Shown: one piece after another, positions 14,584-22,440 of the stretch
Layout: every line of letters starts with the position of its first letter
Numbering within the stretch: position 1 is the first letter of the stretch
NCBI GenBank assembly: GCA_009775225.1
Contig: VSPE01000038.1
Span: 1-23,056, forward strand
Length of the DNA: 23,056 nucleotides
Source: Muribaculaceae bacterium
GTDB lineage: Bacteria; Bacteroidota; Bacteroidia; Bacteroidales; Muribaculaceae
Reading direction: 5' to 3'
Program-made: the position numbers and the translations under genes
Notes under the pieces: model-generated
The model's database searches: none
What the model was told of the DNA's origin: nothing
The model's input: the letters and a program-made list of their open reading frames with translations, nothing else

Positions 14584-14626
14584 AATGTTAACATTACTCG
14601 CAATATACGCAGGCTGCTTGTCCTGC
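14584..14626 (-). promoter_or_regulatory. Structured leader of rplS
   Basis: Within the roughly 79-base leader there is a perfect 12-base palindrome AATGTTAACATT (14584-14595) and a 5-pair stem GCAGG/CCTGC (14609-14613 with 14622-14626) with an 8-base loop. Ribosomal protein leaders often bind their own product, but this has not been shown by anything visible here. Confidence 0.35.
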
Positions 14627-14647
14627 CAGAGATTACGAAATCGGTTG

Positions 14648-14679
14648 CAAAGGTAATAATTTTTTTCTTAGCGGACAAA
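14648..14679 (-). promoter_or_regulatory. Promoter of rplS
   Basis: On the minus strand TTTG (complement of 14676-14679), 20 bases, then TACCTTTG (complement of 14648-14655) is a complete Bacteroidetes promoter. Transcription would start near 14641. It begins only about 27 bases beyond the PBP1A stop codon, in the same direction, so PBP1A read-through into rplS is possible. Confidence 0.8.
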
Positions 14680-14705
14680 TCTTTTTTCGCGGAAGCCGTG
14701 CAGAC

Positions 14706-17105
14706 TCAGTCGAATACGCCCTGCATGGCCTGGTCTACCACCTCTTCTTCATCATCGGGAGCATAGGCACCGGCGCAGGGGTTCAGCCCCGCCGGGAAGT
14801 CGAACTGCGACGACTGCGAGTAGTGCAGCGAGGGGTCGGCGTACACCTTGGATATATAGCGGCCATAAATAGGGAGCGCCATAGCCGCGCCCTGGCCCTG
14901 CGCCATATTGTTGAAGTGGATGTATCGGTCTTCGCCACCCACCCAGGTGCCAGACACGAGGTCGGGGGTGAATGCCATGAACCAGCCGTCGGCATTGTCG
15001 TTGGTAGTACCTGTCTTGCCGCCAGTCTGCGCGGTGACGTTGTAGGGCGGACGACGCAGGCGGTTGCCCGTACCGCTATCCACCACATTGAGCAATATCG
15101 ACAGTATGCGCCAATAGCCTTTCTGCGTGATGACCTCGGTCTGCGAAGGCGCGAAGTCGCTTATCACATTGCCGTTTGCATCGGCAATAGCAGTCACGAA
15201 GACAGGGTCGGAGCGCATGCCCTTGTTGGCAAAGGCGCTGTATGCCGTCACCATTTCCTTGACCGACACTTCGGCCGGGCCGAGGCAAAGCGACTTCACG
15301 GCCGGAAGCTTGTTGGTGATGCCGTAGGAGTGCATGCGCTTCACCAGCTCAGCGGGGCTGAGACGGTCCATTATGCGTGCCGAAATCCAGTTGTTGGAGT
15401 TCGTGAGCGCCCAGCGCAGGTCTACCATTTCACCCACACGAGCCCTACCTGAGTTGCGCGGCTGCCACACACGTCCGTTCTCGTCGTAGAGCGTGGGCTG
15501 CTCGTTGAGCATGGTGGTGCAGGGGGTAAAGTCGTCGGTCTCGAAAGCATAGGTGTAGAGGAAGGGCTTAATGGTGGAGCCAATCTGTCGGCGGCCTGTC
15601 GACACCATATCATACTGGAAGAAGCGGAAGTCGGGGCCGCCCACATATGCCTTTACAAAGCCGGTGGATGGGTCCATGGACATAAAGCCCGTGCGGAGGA
15701 ACGATTTGGAGTACAGCAGCGAGTCACGGGGCGTCATCGTAGTGTCGACCGGGCCGTCGTAGCTGAACACCGTCATATCGATGGGCGTGTCGAACTCTGC
15801 CTGCAGCTCAGCCTCGCTCAGACCGCGCAGGCGCGCTATGCGTCCGCGCTCGCTCTGGCGCATGGCATTGACAATGAGCTTGGCGCGCATGGCATCGGAA
15901 AGCTCCACGCGGCTCGAAGTGTATGGTGCTGCCGAAGAGCCTTTCTTCTCCTTGAAAAACTGCTTCTGCAGCGAGCTCATGTGCTCGTGCACGGCCTCCT
16001 CGGCGTATGTCTGCATGCGCGAGTCGATAGTGGTGTATATCTTGAGACCGTCGTTGTAAATATCGTACTTCGTGCCGTCGGGCTTGCGCGTCTTCTCAAT
16101 CCAGCCGTAGAGCGGGTTTGTGGCCCAGGCAATGGAGTCGTCTGTATATCGCTGAGCGTCCCACGAGGGATAGTGCGAACGCACGGGCTTCTTGGCAGAG
16201 AGTATGCGGCGCAGCTCCTCGCGGAAGTAGGGGGCCATGCCGTCTTTGTGGTCTACTCGCTGGAAGTCGAGCGTGAGCGGCTGCGCCTGCAGGTCGGCAA
16301 GCTCCTGAGCGGTGAGCATATCGGCCTTGTACATCTGCTCGAGTACCACATTGCGGCGCTGGCGGGTGCGCTCGTTGTGTCGCACGGGGTTATAGAAAGC
16401 AGGGTTCTTCACCATGCCAATCAGCGTGGCTGCCTCGATGGTGTTGAGGTCTTCGGCCTCCTTGTTGAAGTATACCTTGGCGGCACTCTTTATTCCCACT
16501 GCGTTGTAGAGGAAGTCGAACTGGTTGAGATACATCTTCAATATTTCTTCCTTTGAGTAGAAGCGCTCGAGCTTTATGGCAATCATCCACTCGATAGGCT
16601 TCTGCACGGCACGCGCCAGCAGGCCGCTCGACGGCGGGCTATAGAGCTGCTTGGCGAGCTGCTGCGTAATGGTTGAGCCGCCGCCGGCATTCTTGTTGCC
16701 GAGAATTACGGTCTTCACCACGGCGCGCATAATGGCGCGCAGGTCTATACCGGAGTGCTCGGTGAAGCGGGCATCTTCGGTAGCGATGAGTGCGTCGACC
16801 ACCTCGGGCGAAATCTCGTCGAAGTCGGCGTACACGCGGTTGCCGGTATTGCGGAAATAGCGGCCCATTTCCTGCCCGTCGGCTGTGTATATTACCGATG
16901 CGAACTTATCCTGCGGGTTCTTCAGCTCCTCGATTGGCGGCATGTAGCCAATCACGCCGTTGTACACCATAACGAAGAACCCGGCAGTGAAAATCACTGC
17001 GGCAGCAAATGCTATCCACAGTACTTTTATAATAACGCGCGTGCGATGGCGACGGCTGTCGCTGCGCTTGTCTGTGCTTTTTCCTGTATTGTCTGTCTGT
17101 GCCAT
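14706..17105 (-). CDS. Class A penicillin-binding protein 1A (bifunctional peptidoglycan synthase)
   Basis: This inner-membrane enzyme polymerises lipid II and cross-links the strands in the periplasm. After a basic cytoplasmic head (about 1-22) there is one membrane segment at about 23-48. The glycosyltransferase domain (GT51) shows IATEDARFTEHSGID with the catalytic Glu110, and GGGSTITQQLAKQLY at 141-155. The transpeptidase domain carries SxxK as Ser510-T-I-Lys513 (RRQIGSTIKPF), SxN as Ser570-N-N, and KTG at Lys697 (TGGKTGTTN). All key residues are present and 799 residues is the normal length. The C-terminal tail is acidic (PDDEEEVVDQ). It has its own promoter, overlapping that of the divergent tRNA-Leu. 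It would be called mrcA or ponA in other species. Confidence 0.97.
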   Translation of the reverse strand: MAQTDNTGKSTDKRSDSRRHRTRVIIKVLWIAFAAAVIFTAGFFVMVYNGVIGYMPPIEELKNPQDKFASVIYTADGQEMGRYFRNTGNRVYADFDEISPEVVDALIATEDARFTEHSGIDLRAIMRAVVKTVILGNKNAGGGSTITQQLAKQLYSPPSSGLLARAVQKPIEWMIAIKLERFYSKEEILKMYLNQFDFLYNAVGIKSAAKVYFNKEAEDLNTIEAATLIGMVKNPAFYNPVRHNERTRQRRNVVLEQMYKADMLTAQELADLQAQPLTLDFQRVDHKDGMAPYFREELRRILSAKKPVRSHYPSWDAQRYTDDSIAWATNPLYGWIEKTRKPDGTKYDIYNDGLKIYTTIDSRMQTYAEEAVHEHMSSLQKQFFKEKKGSSAAPYTSSRVELSDAMRAKLIVNAMRQSERGRIARLRGLSEAELQAEFDTPIDMTVFSYDGPVDTTMTPRDSLLYSKSFLRTGFMSMDPSTGFVKAYVGGPDFRFFQYDMVSTGRRQIGSTIKPFLYTYAFETDDFTPCTTMLNEQPTLYDENGRVWQPRNSGRARVGEMVDLRWALTNSNNWISARIMDRLSPAELVKRMHSYGITNKLPAVKSLCLGPAEVSVKEMVTAYSAFANKGMRSDPVFVTAIADANGNVISDFAPSQTEVITQKGYWRILSILLNVVDSGTGNRLRRPPYNVTAQTGGKTGTTNDNADGWFMAFTPDLVSGTWVGGEDRYIHFNNMAQGQGAAMALPIYGRYISKVYADPSLHYSQSSQFDFPAGLNPCAGAYAPDDEEEVVDQAMQGVFD

Positions 17106-17133
17106 GGAGAAAAAATGTGGCTATGTTGAGCTA

Positions 17134-17165
17134 CAAAATTACTCATTTTTTGTGGTTCCAACAAA
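17134..17165 (-). promoter_or_regulatory. Promoter of PBP1A, overlapping the tRNA-Leu promoter
   Basis: On the minus strand TTTG (complement of 17162-17165), 20 bases, then TAATTTTG (complement of 17134-17141). This gives transcription from about 17127 and a leader of about 22 bases. Its -33 element lies inside the spacer of the opposing tRNA promoter. Confidence 0.75.
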
Positions 17166-17179
17166 AATGATTAACTTTG
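17149..17179 (+). promoter_or_regulatory. Promoter of tRNA-Leu
   Basis: TTTG at 17149-17152, 19 bases, then TAACTTTG at 17172-17179. The predicted start near 17186 is about 9 bases before the mature tRNA 5' end. The sequence overlaps the PBP1A promoter by 17 bases. Confidence 0.8.
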
Positions 17180-17194
17180 CAGCAGTCAACCGGC

Positions 17195-17280
17195 GCCCGA
17201 ATGGTGGAATGGTAGACACGAGGGACTTAAAATCCCTTGGCCATTAGGCTGTGCGGGTTCGAGTCCCGCTTCGGGCACCA
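17195..17280 (+). tRNA. tRNA-Leu (anticodon TAA)
   Basis: The 86-base gene folds as a class II tRNA. The acceptor arm is GCCCGAA with TTCGGGC, then A and an encoded CCA at 17278-17280. The anticodon stem AGGGA/TCCCT holds the loop CTTAAAA, so the anticodon is TAA, reading UUA (and UUG by wobble). The long variable arm (TTGGCCATTAGGCTGTG region) is as expected for leucine. The T-arm has CGGGTTCGAGTCCCG. It is transcribed alone from its own promoter and ends at a strong terminator. No duplicated 3' end that would mark an integrated element is seen nearby. Confidence 0.98.
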
Positions 17281-17284
17281 GGCA

Positions 17285-17324
17285 CCCCGCCGCATCACAA
17301 CAAGATGCGGCGGGGCTTTTTTTT
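17285..17324 (+). terminator. Terminator of tRNA-Leu
   Basis: CCCCGCCGCATC (17285-17296), a 7-base loop, and GATGCGGCGGGG (17304-17315) make a perfect 12-pair stem followed by C and eight T. It starts 5 bases after the tRNA CCA end. Confidence 0.95.
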
Positions 17325-17345
17325 GCGCCCTTCGCCCACATCCTG

Positions 17346-17389
17346 TTTTTAAGACAGGAGAACAATTTTATTTTGAGGCAGGAGGATAA
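17346..17389 (+). repeat. Dispersed repeat, copy with degenerate second unit
   Basis: TTTTTAAGACAGGAGAACAA at 17346-17365 is followed by a weaker second unit TGAGGCAGGAGGATAA. The start also folds as TCCTGT/ACAGGA (17341-17346 with 17354-17359). A perfect small hairpin GCGAGA-TTTA-TCTCGC follows at 17403-17418. Confidence 0.65.
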
Positions 17390-17402
17390 TTTGTCCAGGT
17401 AA

Positions 17403-17418
17403 GCGAGATTTATCTCGC
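17403..17418. other. Small perfect hairpin next to the dispersed repeat
   Basis: GCGAGA, TTTA and TCTCGC make a 6-pair hairpin (7 if the inner T-A closes). There is no U-run on either side. It is another case of a palindrome close to a TTAAGACAGGAG copy. Confidence 0.5.
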
Positions 17419-17471
17419 ACAACAGGCACCCGCAATTATATTTTCGACGGAAAACTTTCCGACGTAATAAA

Positions 17472-17556
17472 CATAAAAAGGAACTGCTCACGCAGTTCCT
17501 TTCTATGGGTTTCCAATAGGTACAATTTCTAAGGTAAAAAAGATTGTTTTAGGTTT
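17472..17556 (-). ncRNA. Candidate small RNA between tRNA-Leu and carB
   Basis: A near-consensus promoter (17563-17594, minus) and an 11-pair terminator (17477-17502) define a transcript of about 85 bases. There is no open reading frame of note inside. The body has an A/U-rich 5' part (CTAAAACAATCTTTTTTACC) that could be single-stranded and pair with target messages. No family was recognised. An alternative is that the hairpin is merely the distal terminator of carB, about 300 bases downstream of its stop. Confidence 0.35.
17477..17502 (-). terminator. Bidirectional terminator hairpin
   Basis: AAAGGAACTGC, a TCAC loop and GCAGTTCCTTT form a perfect 11-pair stem. On the minus strand the tail is TTTTTATG; on the plus strand it is TTTCTATG, so termination should be better for minus-strand transcripts, that is carB read-through or the candidate small RNA. 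Confidence 0.8.
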
Positions 17557-17562
17557 GCGCTA

Positions 17563-17594
17563 CAAAGTTCGCTGCTTTTGGCATAATGACCAAA
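17563..17594 (-). promoter_or_regulatory. Near-consensus promoter of the candidate small RNA
   Basis: On the minus strand TTTG (complement of 17591-17594), 20 bases, then GAACTTTG (complement of 17563-17570). Only the first base of the -7 box departs from TAnnTTTG. The spacing equals that of the rplS and PBP1A promoters. Confidence 0.45.
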
Positions 17595-17807
17595 TATTTT
17601 TTTATGTTTTACGACATAGTTTTTCAGCAAACTATAGCTCTGAACATCTTTTCAAAACCTTATTCAGCAGTTTTACAGTAAATTACATCCGTAAAGCCAC
17701 GGCGAAAAGTTTCTTTTATTTTAATGTTAAATATTGTAAAAGCCAAAACAAGGAGTTGCATTATGCTTTTAAATATAGTTTTTCCACTCGTCCCGGCTTC
17801 AAAAAAA
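17595..17807. other. AT-rich spacer after carB
   Basis: About 210 bases between the carB stop and the candidate small RNA promoter. The sequence is markedly AT-rich compared with the genes around it. I see a T-run just after the carB stop without a stem, and no gene, repeat copy or strong hairpin. Confidence 0.5.
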
Positions 17808-20800
17808 TCACTTATAATCCTCCCAGCATTTAATCTCGATTTGGTCGAGAGGCAGGTTGGTGAAAGCGCGGATAAAGGCAGAAGCCAGACGCGAGTTGGT
17901 GAGCAGAGGTATGTTGAGGTCGACTGCCGCGCGACGTATCTTGCGGCCGTTGCTCAGCTCTGTGCCCGTAAAGTTTTTGGGCATATTCACTACCAGGTCG
18001 ACCTGCTTGTTGTGAAGCAACTCTATTGCCTGCGGTTGCATGTCGGGCGTGGAGGGCCAGTACACCCTCACTGCGGGAATACCGTTATCGTTGAGGAACT
18101 GGCATGTGCCGCTTGTCGCATATATCTTAAGCCCGGCGCGGTGCAGCATGTGTGCGGCCTCGAGCATATCGGCCTTCTGCTTGGGCGTGCCAGTGCTCAG
18201 GAGCACGGCTTTGTGGGGCACTCGGAGACCTACAGCAAGGAGCGACTTGAGCACAGCCTCGTCGGTATCGTCGCCAAGGCAACCCACTTCGCCTGTCGAC
18301 GCCATGTCGACACCGAGCACGGGGTCGGCACCGCCAAGACGCGAGAAGCTGAACTGCGACGCCTTAACGCCCACATAGTCGAGGTCGAAAGCGCTCTTCG
18401 ACGGTTTTTCGACATGCTCGCCCAGCATGATGCGTGTGGCAAGGTCGATGAAGTTGATTTTAAGCACCTTCGACACAAAGGGGAAACTTCGCGAGGCACG
18501 GAGGTTACATTCGATGACCTTGATATCGTTGTTCTTGGCAAGGAACTGGATATTGAACGGGCCTGAGATATTAAGCTCACGCGCAATCTTTCCGGCCACC
18601 TTTTTTATGCGACGCATAGTCTCCACATAGAGCTTCTGGGGCGGGAACTGAATTGTCGCGTCGCCGCTGTGCACGCCGGCATACTCTATGTGCTCCGAAA
18701 TGGCGTAAGCCTTTATTTCGCCGCCGTCGGCCACAGCATCCATTTCTATTTCCTTGGCGTTCTGAACGAACTCGGTCACAACCACCGGGTGCTTCTTAGA
18801 CACGTTTGCCGCCAAACGCAGGAAGCGGTGCAACTCGTCGGAGTTCCAGCACACGTTCATGGCCGCGCCCGAGAGCACATAGCTCGGACGAACGAGCACG
18901 GGGAAGCCCACTTCTGCCACAAAGCTCTCGATGTCGGCAAAGTCGGTAAGCTCGCGCCAGCGGGGCTGGTCGATGCCGAGAGTATCGAGCATGGCGGAGA
19001 ATTTGTGGCGGTCTTCGGCGCGGTCGATGCTTGCGGCGCTTGTGCCTAGAATGTTTACATGAGCTGCATCTAGGCGCGTGGCGAGGTTGTTAGGAATTTG
19101 GCCACCCACCGAGAGCACCACGCCGTGCGGGTTCTCCAGCTCGAGGATATCCATCACACGCTCGTATGTAAGCTCGTCGAAGTAGAGGCGGTCGCAGATA
19201 TCGTAGTCGGTAGATACCGTCTCGGGGTTGTAGTTTATCATCACCGAGCGGTAGCCCTGACGGCGCGCGGTGAGAAGAGCGTTCACCGAGCACCAGTCAA
19301 ACTCAACCGACGAGCCGATGCGGTATGCGCCCGAGCCGAGCACCACCACCGAGCGGTGGTCGCCGGTATAGTCCACATCATTCTCGGTGCCGTTGTATGT
19401 GAGGTAGAGGTAGTTTGTGGCGGCAGGATATTCTGCGGCAAGCGTGTCAATCTGCTTCACCACAGGTATGATACCCAGCTCCTTGCGCCGTGCGCGCACC
19501 GAGGCCATCATGCCGTCGGTGTCGGCGTTGAAGCGCTCCTTGTAGAGCGAGCGTGCCACCTGGAAGTCACTGAAGCCCTGCTGTTTAGCAGTAGCCAGCA
19601 AGCGTGCGGGCACATCGTCGGGACTATTGAATTTCTCAAGTTCTTCGGATGTATCCTTTATATTGCGGAGCTTGTAGAGGAACCAGCGGTCAATCTTGGT
19701 AAGCTCGTGTATGCGGTCTACGGTGTAGCCCTGCGCGAAAGCCTTGGCAATAGCGAAAATGCGGCGGTCTGTAGGCTCGCTGAGAGCGGCGTCGAGGTCG
19801 TCGATAGACAGCTCCTTGTTCTCCACGAAGCCGTGCATGCCCTGCCCTATCATGCGGAGGCCCTTCTGAATAGCTTCCTCAAAAGTGCGGCCGATAGCCA
19901 TAACCTCGCCCACCGATTTCATCGACGAACCGATATGGCGGTCAACGCCGTGGAACTTGCCGAGGTCCCAACGGGGTATTTTCACCACCACGTAGTCCAG
20001 CGCCGGCTCAAAGAAGGCCGATGTGGAGCGAGTCACGCTGTTGCGAAGGTCAAAAAGGCCGTAGCCCAGCGCGAGCTTGGCGGCCACGAAAGCCAGAGGA
20101 TAGCCGGTGGCCTTCGATGCGAGCGCCGACGAGCGGCTGAGGCGCGCGTTCACCTCAATGACGCGGTAGTCCATCGAGGCGGGGTCGTAGGCATACTGCA
20201 CGTTGCACTCGCCCACGATGCCTATGTGGCGTACAATCTTAATGGCTATACTGCGGAGGTAGTGGTAGTCGTCGTTCGACAGCGTCTGCGAGGGCGCCAC
20301 CACGATACTCTCGCCGGTGTGTATGCCCAGCGGGTCGAAGTTCTCCATATTGCAGACGGTGACGCAATTGTCGAAACGGTCGCGCACCACCTCATATTCC
20401 ACTTCTTTCCAGCCCTTGAGCGACTTCTCTACCAGCACCTGCGGCGAGAACGACAGAGCCTTCTCCACAAGAGCAGACAGCTCGGCATCATTGTCGCAGA
20501 AGCCGCTGCCGAGGCCGCCGAGAGCGTAGGCCGCACGCACAATGACGGGGTAGCCGAGCTTTCCGGCCACTCGCAGGGCCTCGCTCACACTCTCCACCGC
20601 CTCGCTCTTGATAGTGGCCACGCCAATCTCGTTGAGACGCTCCACAAAGAGCTCGCGGTCTTCGGTATCCATGATAGCGCGCACGGGAGTACCGAGCACG
20701 CGCACGCCGTAGCGCTCCAGCACGCCGCTCTGCTCCAGCTCCACGCCGCAGTTGAGGGCCGTCTGGCCGCCGAAGGCAAGCAGGATGCCGTCGGGATGTT

Positions 20801-21035
20801 CCTTCTCGATTACTCTCTCCACAAAGTAAGGTGTGACAGGCAGGAAGTAAATCTTGTCGGCCATACCCTCGGAGGTCTGCACCGTGGCGATGTTGGGGTT
20901 GATGAGCACGGTGGTCACACCCTCCTCGCGTAGAGCCTTGAGGGCCTGTGCGCCGGAGTAGTCAAACTCGCCCGCCTCACCTATCTTGAGGGCGCCGCTG
21001 CCGAGCAGCAGCACTTTCTTTATCTCGTGTTGCAT
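17808..21035 (-). CDS. carB: Carbamoyl-phosphate synthase large subunit
   Basis: CarB makes carbamoyl phosphate from bicarbonate, ammonia delivered by CarA and two ATP, feeding pyrimidine and arginine synthesis. The 1075-residue protein has the full tandem layout. The N-terminal half starts KKVLLLGSGALKIGEAGEFD and carries the first ATP-grasp (GYPVIVRAAYALGGLGSGF at about 161-179; EVNARLSRSSALASKATGYP). The second half begins near residue 555 with VVVLGSGAYRIGSSVEFDW and carries the second ATP-grasp (GFPVLVRPSYVLSGAAMNV). The last 140 residues (KAVLLSTGTPKQKADM to the end) are the MGS-like allosteric domain. Length matches E. coli CarB (1073). The start is 11 bases after the carA stop. No frameshift or missing motif was seen. 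Confidence 0.98.
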   Translation of the reverse strand: MQHEIKKVLLLGSGALKIGEAGEFDYSGAQALKALREEGVTTVLINPNIATVQTSEGMADKIYFLPVTPYFVERVIEKEHPDGILLAFGGQTALNCGVELEQSGVLERYGVRVLGTPVRAIMDTEDRELFVERLNEIGVATIKSEAVESVSEALRVAGKLGYPVIVRAAYALGGLGSGFCDNDAELSALVEKALSFSPQVLVEKSLKGWKEVEYEVVRDRFDNCVTVCNMENFDPLGIHTGESIVVAPSQTLSNDDYHYLRSIAIKIVRHIGIVGECNVQYAYDPASMDYRVIEVNARLSRSSALASKATGYPLAFVAAKLALGYGLFDLRNSVTRSTSAFFEPALDYVVVKIPRWDLGKFHGVDRHIGSSMKSVGEVMAIGRTFEEAIQKGLRMIGQGMHGFVENKELSIDDLDAALSEPTDRRIFAIAKAFAQGYTVDRIHELTKIDRWFLYKLRNIKDTSEELEKFNSPDDVPARLLATAKQQGFSDFQVARSLYKERFNADTDGMMASVRARRKELGIIPVVKQIDTLAAEYPAATNYLYLTYNGTENDVDYTGDHRSVVVLGSGAYRIGSSVEFDWCSVNALLTARRQGYRSVMINYNPETVSTDYDICDRLYFDELTYERVMDILELENPHGVVLSVGGQIPNNLATRLDAAHVNILGTSAASIDRAEDRHKFSAMLDTLGIDQPRWRELTDFADIESFVAEVGFPVLVRPSYVLSGAAMNVCWNSDELHRFLRLAANVSKKHPVVVTEFVQNAKEIEMDAVADGGEIKAYAISEHIEYAGVHSGDATIQFPPQKLYVETMRRIKKVAGKIARELNISGPFNIQFLAKNNDIKVIECNLRASRSFPFVSKVLKINFIDLATRIMLGEHVEKPSKSAFDLDYVGVKASQFSFSRLGGADPVLGVDMASTGEVGCLGDDTDEAVLKSLLAVGLRVPHKAVLLSTGTPKQKADMLEAAHMLHRAGLKIYATSGTCQFLNDNGIPAVRVYWPSTPDMQPQAIELLHNKQVDLVVNMPKNFTGTELSNGRKIRRAAVDLNIPLLTNSRLASAFIRAFTNLPLDQIEIKCWEDYK

Positions 21036-21046
21036 ATAATAGATGT

Positions 21047-22168
21047 TTAGAGAAGGTCAACAAACTCATCGAACAGGAATTCCGTGTCTCGGGGGCCACT
21101 CGATGCCTCGGGGTGGAACTGCGCCGAGAAGAAAGGCAGCGTGCGGTGGCGTATGCCTTCGTTGGTGCCGTCGTTCATATTCACGAAGAGGGTTTCCCAA
21201 TCGTCTGGCAGCGAGCTGTCGTCTACGGCAAAACCGTGGTTCTGCGATGTCACGAAGCATCGGTCGGTGCCGACGCGGCGCACAGGCTGGTTGTGCGAGC
21301 GATGACCGTATTTAAGCTTGTAGGTACGTGCCCATGCGGCCTTTGCCAGAAGCTGATTGCCCATACAGATGCCGCAGATAGGTTTCTCGCGCGTCATGGC
21401 CTTGCGGATGTTCTCCACGGTAGCGCCGGCGAAATCGGGGTTGCCCGGGCCGTTGCTTATGAAAAGGCCGTCGAAATCTATCACGTTGAAGTCGAAATCC
21501 CACGGCACACGCACCACGCGCACGCCACGGCGCAGCAGGCACCTTATAATATTGTGCTTTATGCCGCAGTCTACGAGCACCACCGTCTTGCGCCCCTCGG
21601 CGTCGGGGGCGAGCGGCAGCTCGAGGGACACGGGCGCCTCGCCTATGGACGTGTACACCACAGCCTCGGGGCACGACGTGAGTGCAATGAGGTTCTCGGC
21701 GTTCGGGTCATAAAAATCGACATCCTCGCCTCCTTCGATTGTTATTTTGCCGAGCATTGAGCCGTGTTGACGGAGATGCTTGGTGAGAGCGCGGGTGTCG
21801 ATACCGTAAATTCCTGCGATTTTTTCTGATTTGAGCCATTCGCCCAGCGAACGGTCGGCCAGCCAATGACTGTGATGAAAGGCGTAGTCCTGGGCGATGA
21901 TAGCGCGGCAATGGATGCGTGTACTCTCCATGTAGCCGTCGAGAGTATCTTCGCCGCCCGACGGCGGTACGCCGTAGTTGCCGAGCTGGGGAAATGTGGT
22001 GACTAAAATCTGCCCCTCGTAGGAGGGGTCTGTAAGGCTCTCGGGGTAGCCCGTCATGGCTGTATTGAACACAACCTCACCGGCGGCCGGCCCGTCGTAG
22101 CCGAAGCTGTAGCCTCTGAATGTGGTGCCGTCCTGCAAGGTCAGGATAGCTGCTTTGGTCGCTTGCAT
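21047..22168 (-). CDS. carA: Carbamoyl-phosphate synthase small subunit (glutamine amidotransferase)
   Basis: CarA hydrolyses glutamine and channels ammonia to CarB. From the ATG at 22168 the protein has 373 residues. The N-terminal CPSase domain has FNTAMTGYPESLTDPSYEGQ and GNYGVP. The class I amidotransferase domain has LFISNGPGNPD, the nucleophile Cys268 in GICMGNQLL, and His352 and Glu354 in AQFHPEASSGPRD, nearly the same positions as E. coli C269, H353 and E355. The motif has Asn where E. coli has His just after the nucleophile (CMGNQ versus CLGHQ). The reading frame is open further upstream to a GTG at 22228, but that codon is inside the -7 promoter box, so 22168 is chosen. It forms an operon with carB (11-base gap). 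Confidence 0.97.
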   Translation of the reverse strand: MQATKAAILTLQDGTTFRGYSFGYDGPAAGEVVFNTAMTGYPESLTDPSYEGQILVTTFPQLGNYGVPPSGGEDTLDGYMESTRIHCRAIIAQDYAFHHSHWLADRSLGEWLKSEKIAGIYGIDTRALTKHLRQHGSMLGKITIEGGEDVDFYDPNAENLIALTSCPEAVVYTSIGEAPVSLELPLAPDAEGRKTVVLVDCGIKHNIIRCLLRRGVRVVRVPWDFDFNVIDFDGLFISNGPGNPDFAGATVENIRKAMTREKPICGICMGNQLLAKAAWARTYKLKYGHRSHNQPVRRVGTDRCFVTSQNHGFAVDDSSLPDDWETLFVNMNDGTNEGIRHRTLPFFSAQFHPEASSGPRDTEFLFDEFVDLL

Positions 22169-22227
22169 AGTCTGAATTGGAATAGTCGATAATGCGATTC
22201 GGCCGTCATTGCTGACTTTTGACCGCA

Positions 22228-22235
22228 CAAAGTTA
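22228..22235 (-). promoter_or_regulatory. -7 promoter box of carAB
   Basis: The minus strand reads TAACTTTG, matching TAnnTTTG. Transcription would start near 22221, leaving a leader of about 53 bases before the carA ATG. No good -33 TTTG is present. I see no attenuator-type hairpin in the leader that would point to pyrimidine control. Confidence 0.65.
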
Positions 22236-22414
22236 GCAATTTTTTCCTGTTCCCGAAAATTTAGAGCTGCCTATATGTTCGGCCGGCAGTGCACGCCCGA
22301 CAACACGCCGTGGCATCACTTTCAGAACCAAACCGCTGCCGCCGATGTTAATAATATAGGAAAACGTCGGAACCAAATTAATCTTTTTTAACATCCCGAC
22401 TCGGATATTATTGT

Positions 22415-22422
22415 TAATTTTG
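22415..22422 (+). promoter_or_regulatory. -7 promoter box of the low-complexity protein gene
   Basis: TAATTTTG matches TAnnTTTG, after an AT-rich stretch. It predicts transcription from about 22429, leaving a leader of about 230 bases before the ATG at 22662. The segment 22236-22414 between this and the carA promoter holds no other feature that I can support. Confidence 0.55.
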
Positions 22423-22440
22423 CACCGAACTAAATGACAG

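Noticed and set aside
17195..17280. Integration site at tRNA-Leu
   Set aside because: No integrase and no repeated tRNA 3' end found downstream within the window.
19098..20933. 611-codon open frame on the plus strand opposite carB
   Set aside because: It lies wholly antisense to carB, whose motifs and length are intact. Its protein is His/Val/Ala-rich with no domain, as expected of a mirror frame in GC-rich coding sequence.
22169..22228. N-terminal extension of carA to a GTG at 22228
   Set aside because: The GTG overlaps the TAACTTTG box; CarA homology starts at MQATKAAIL.
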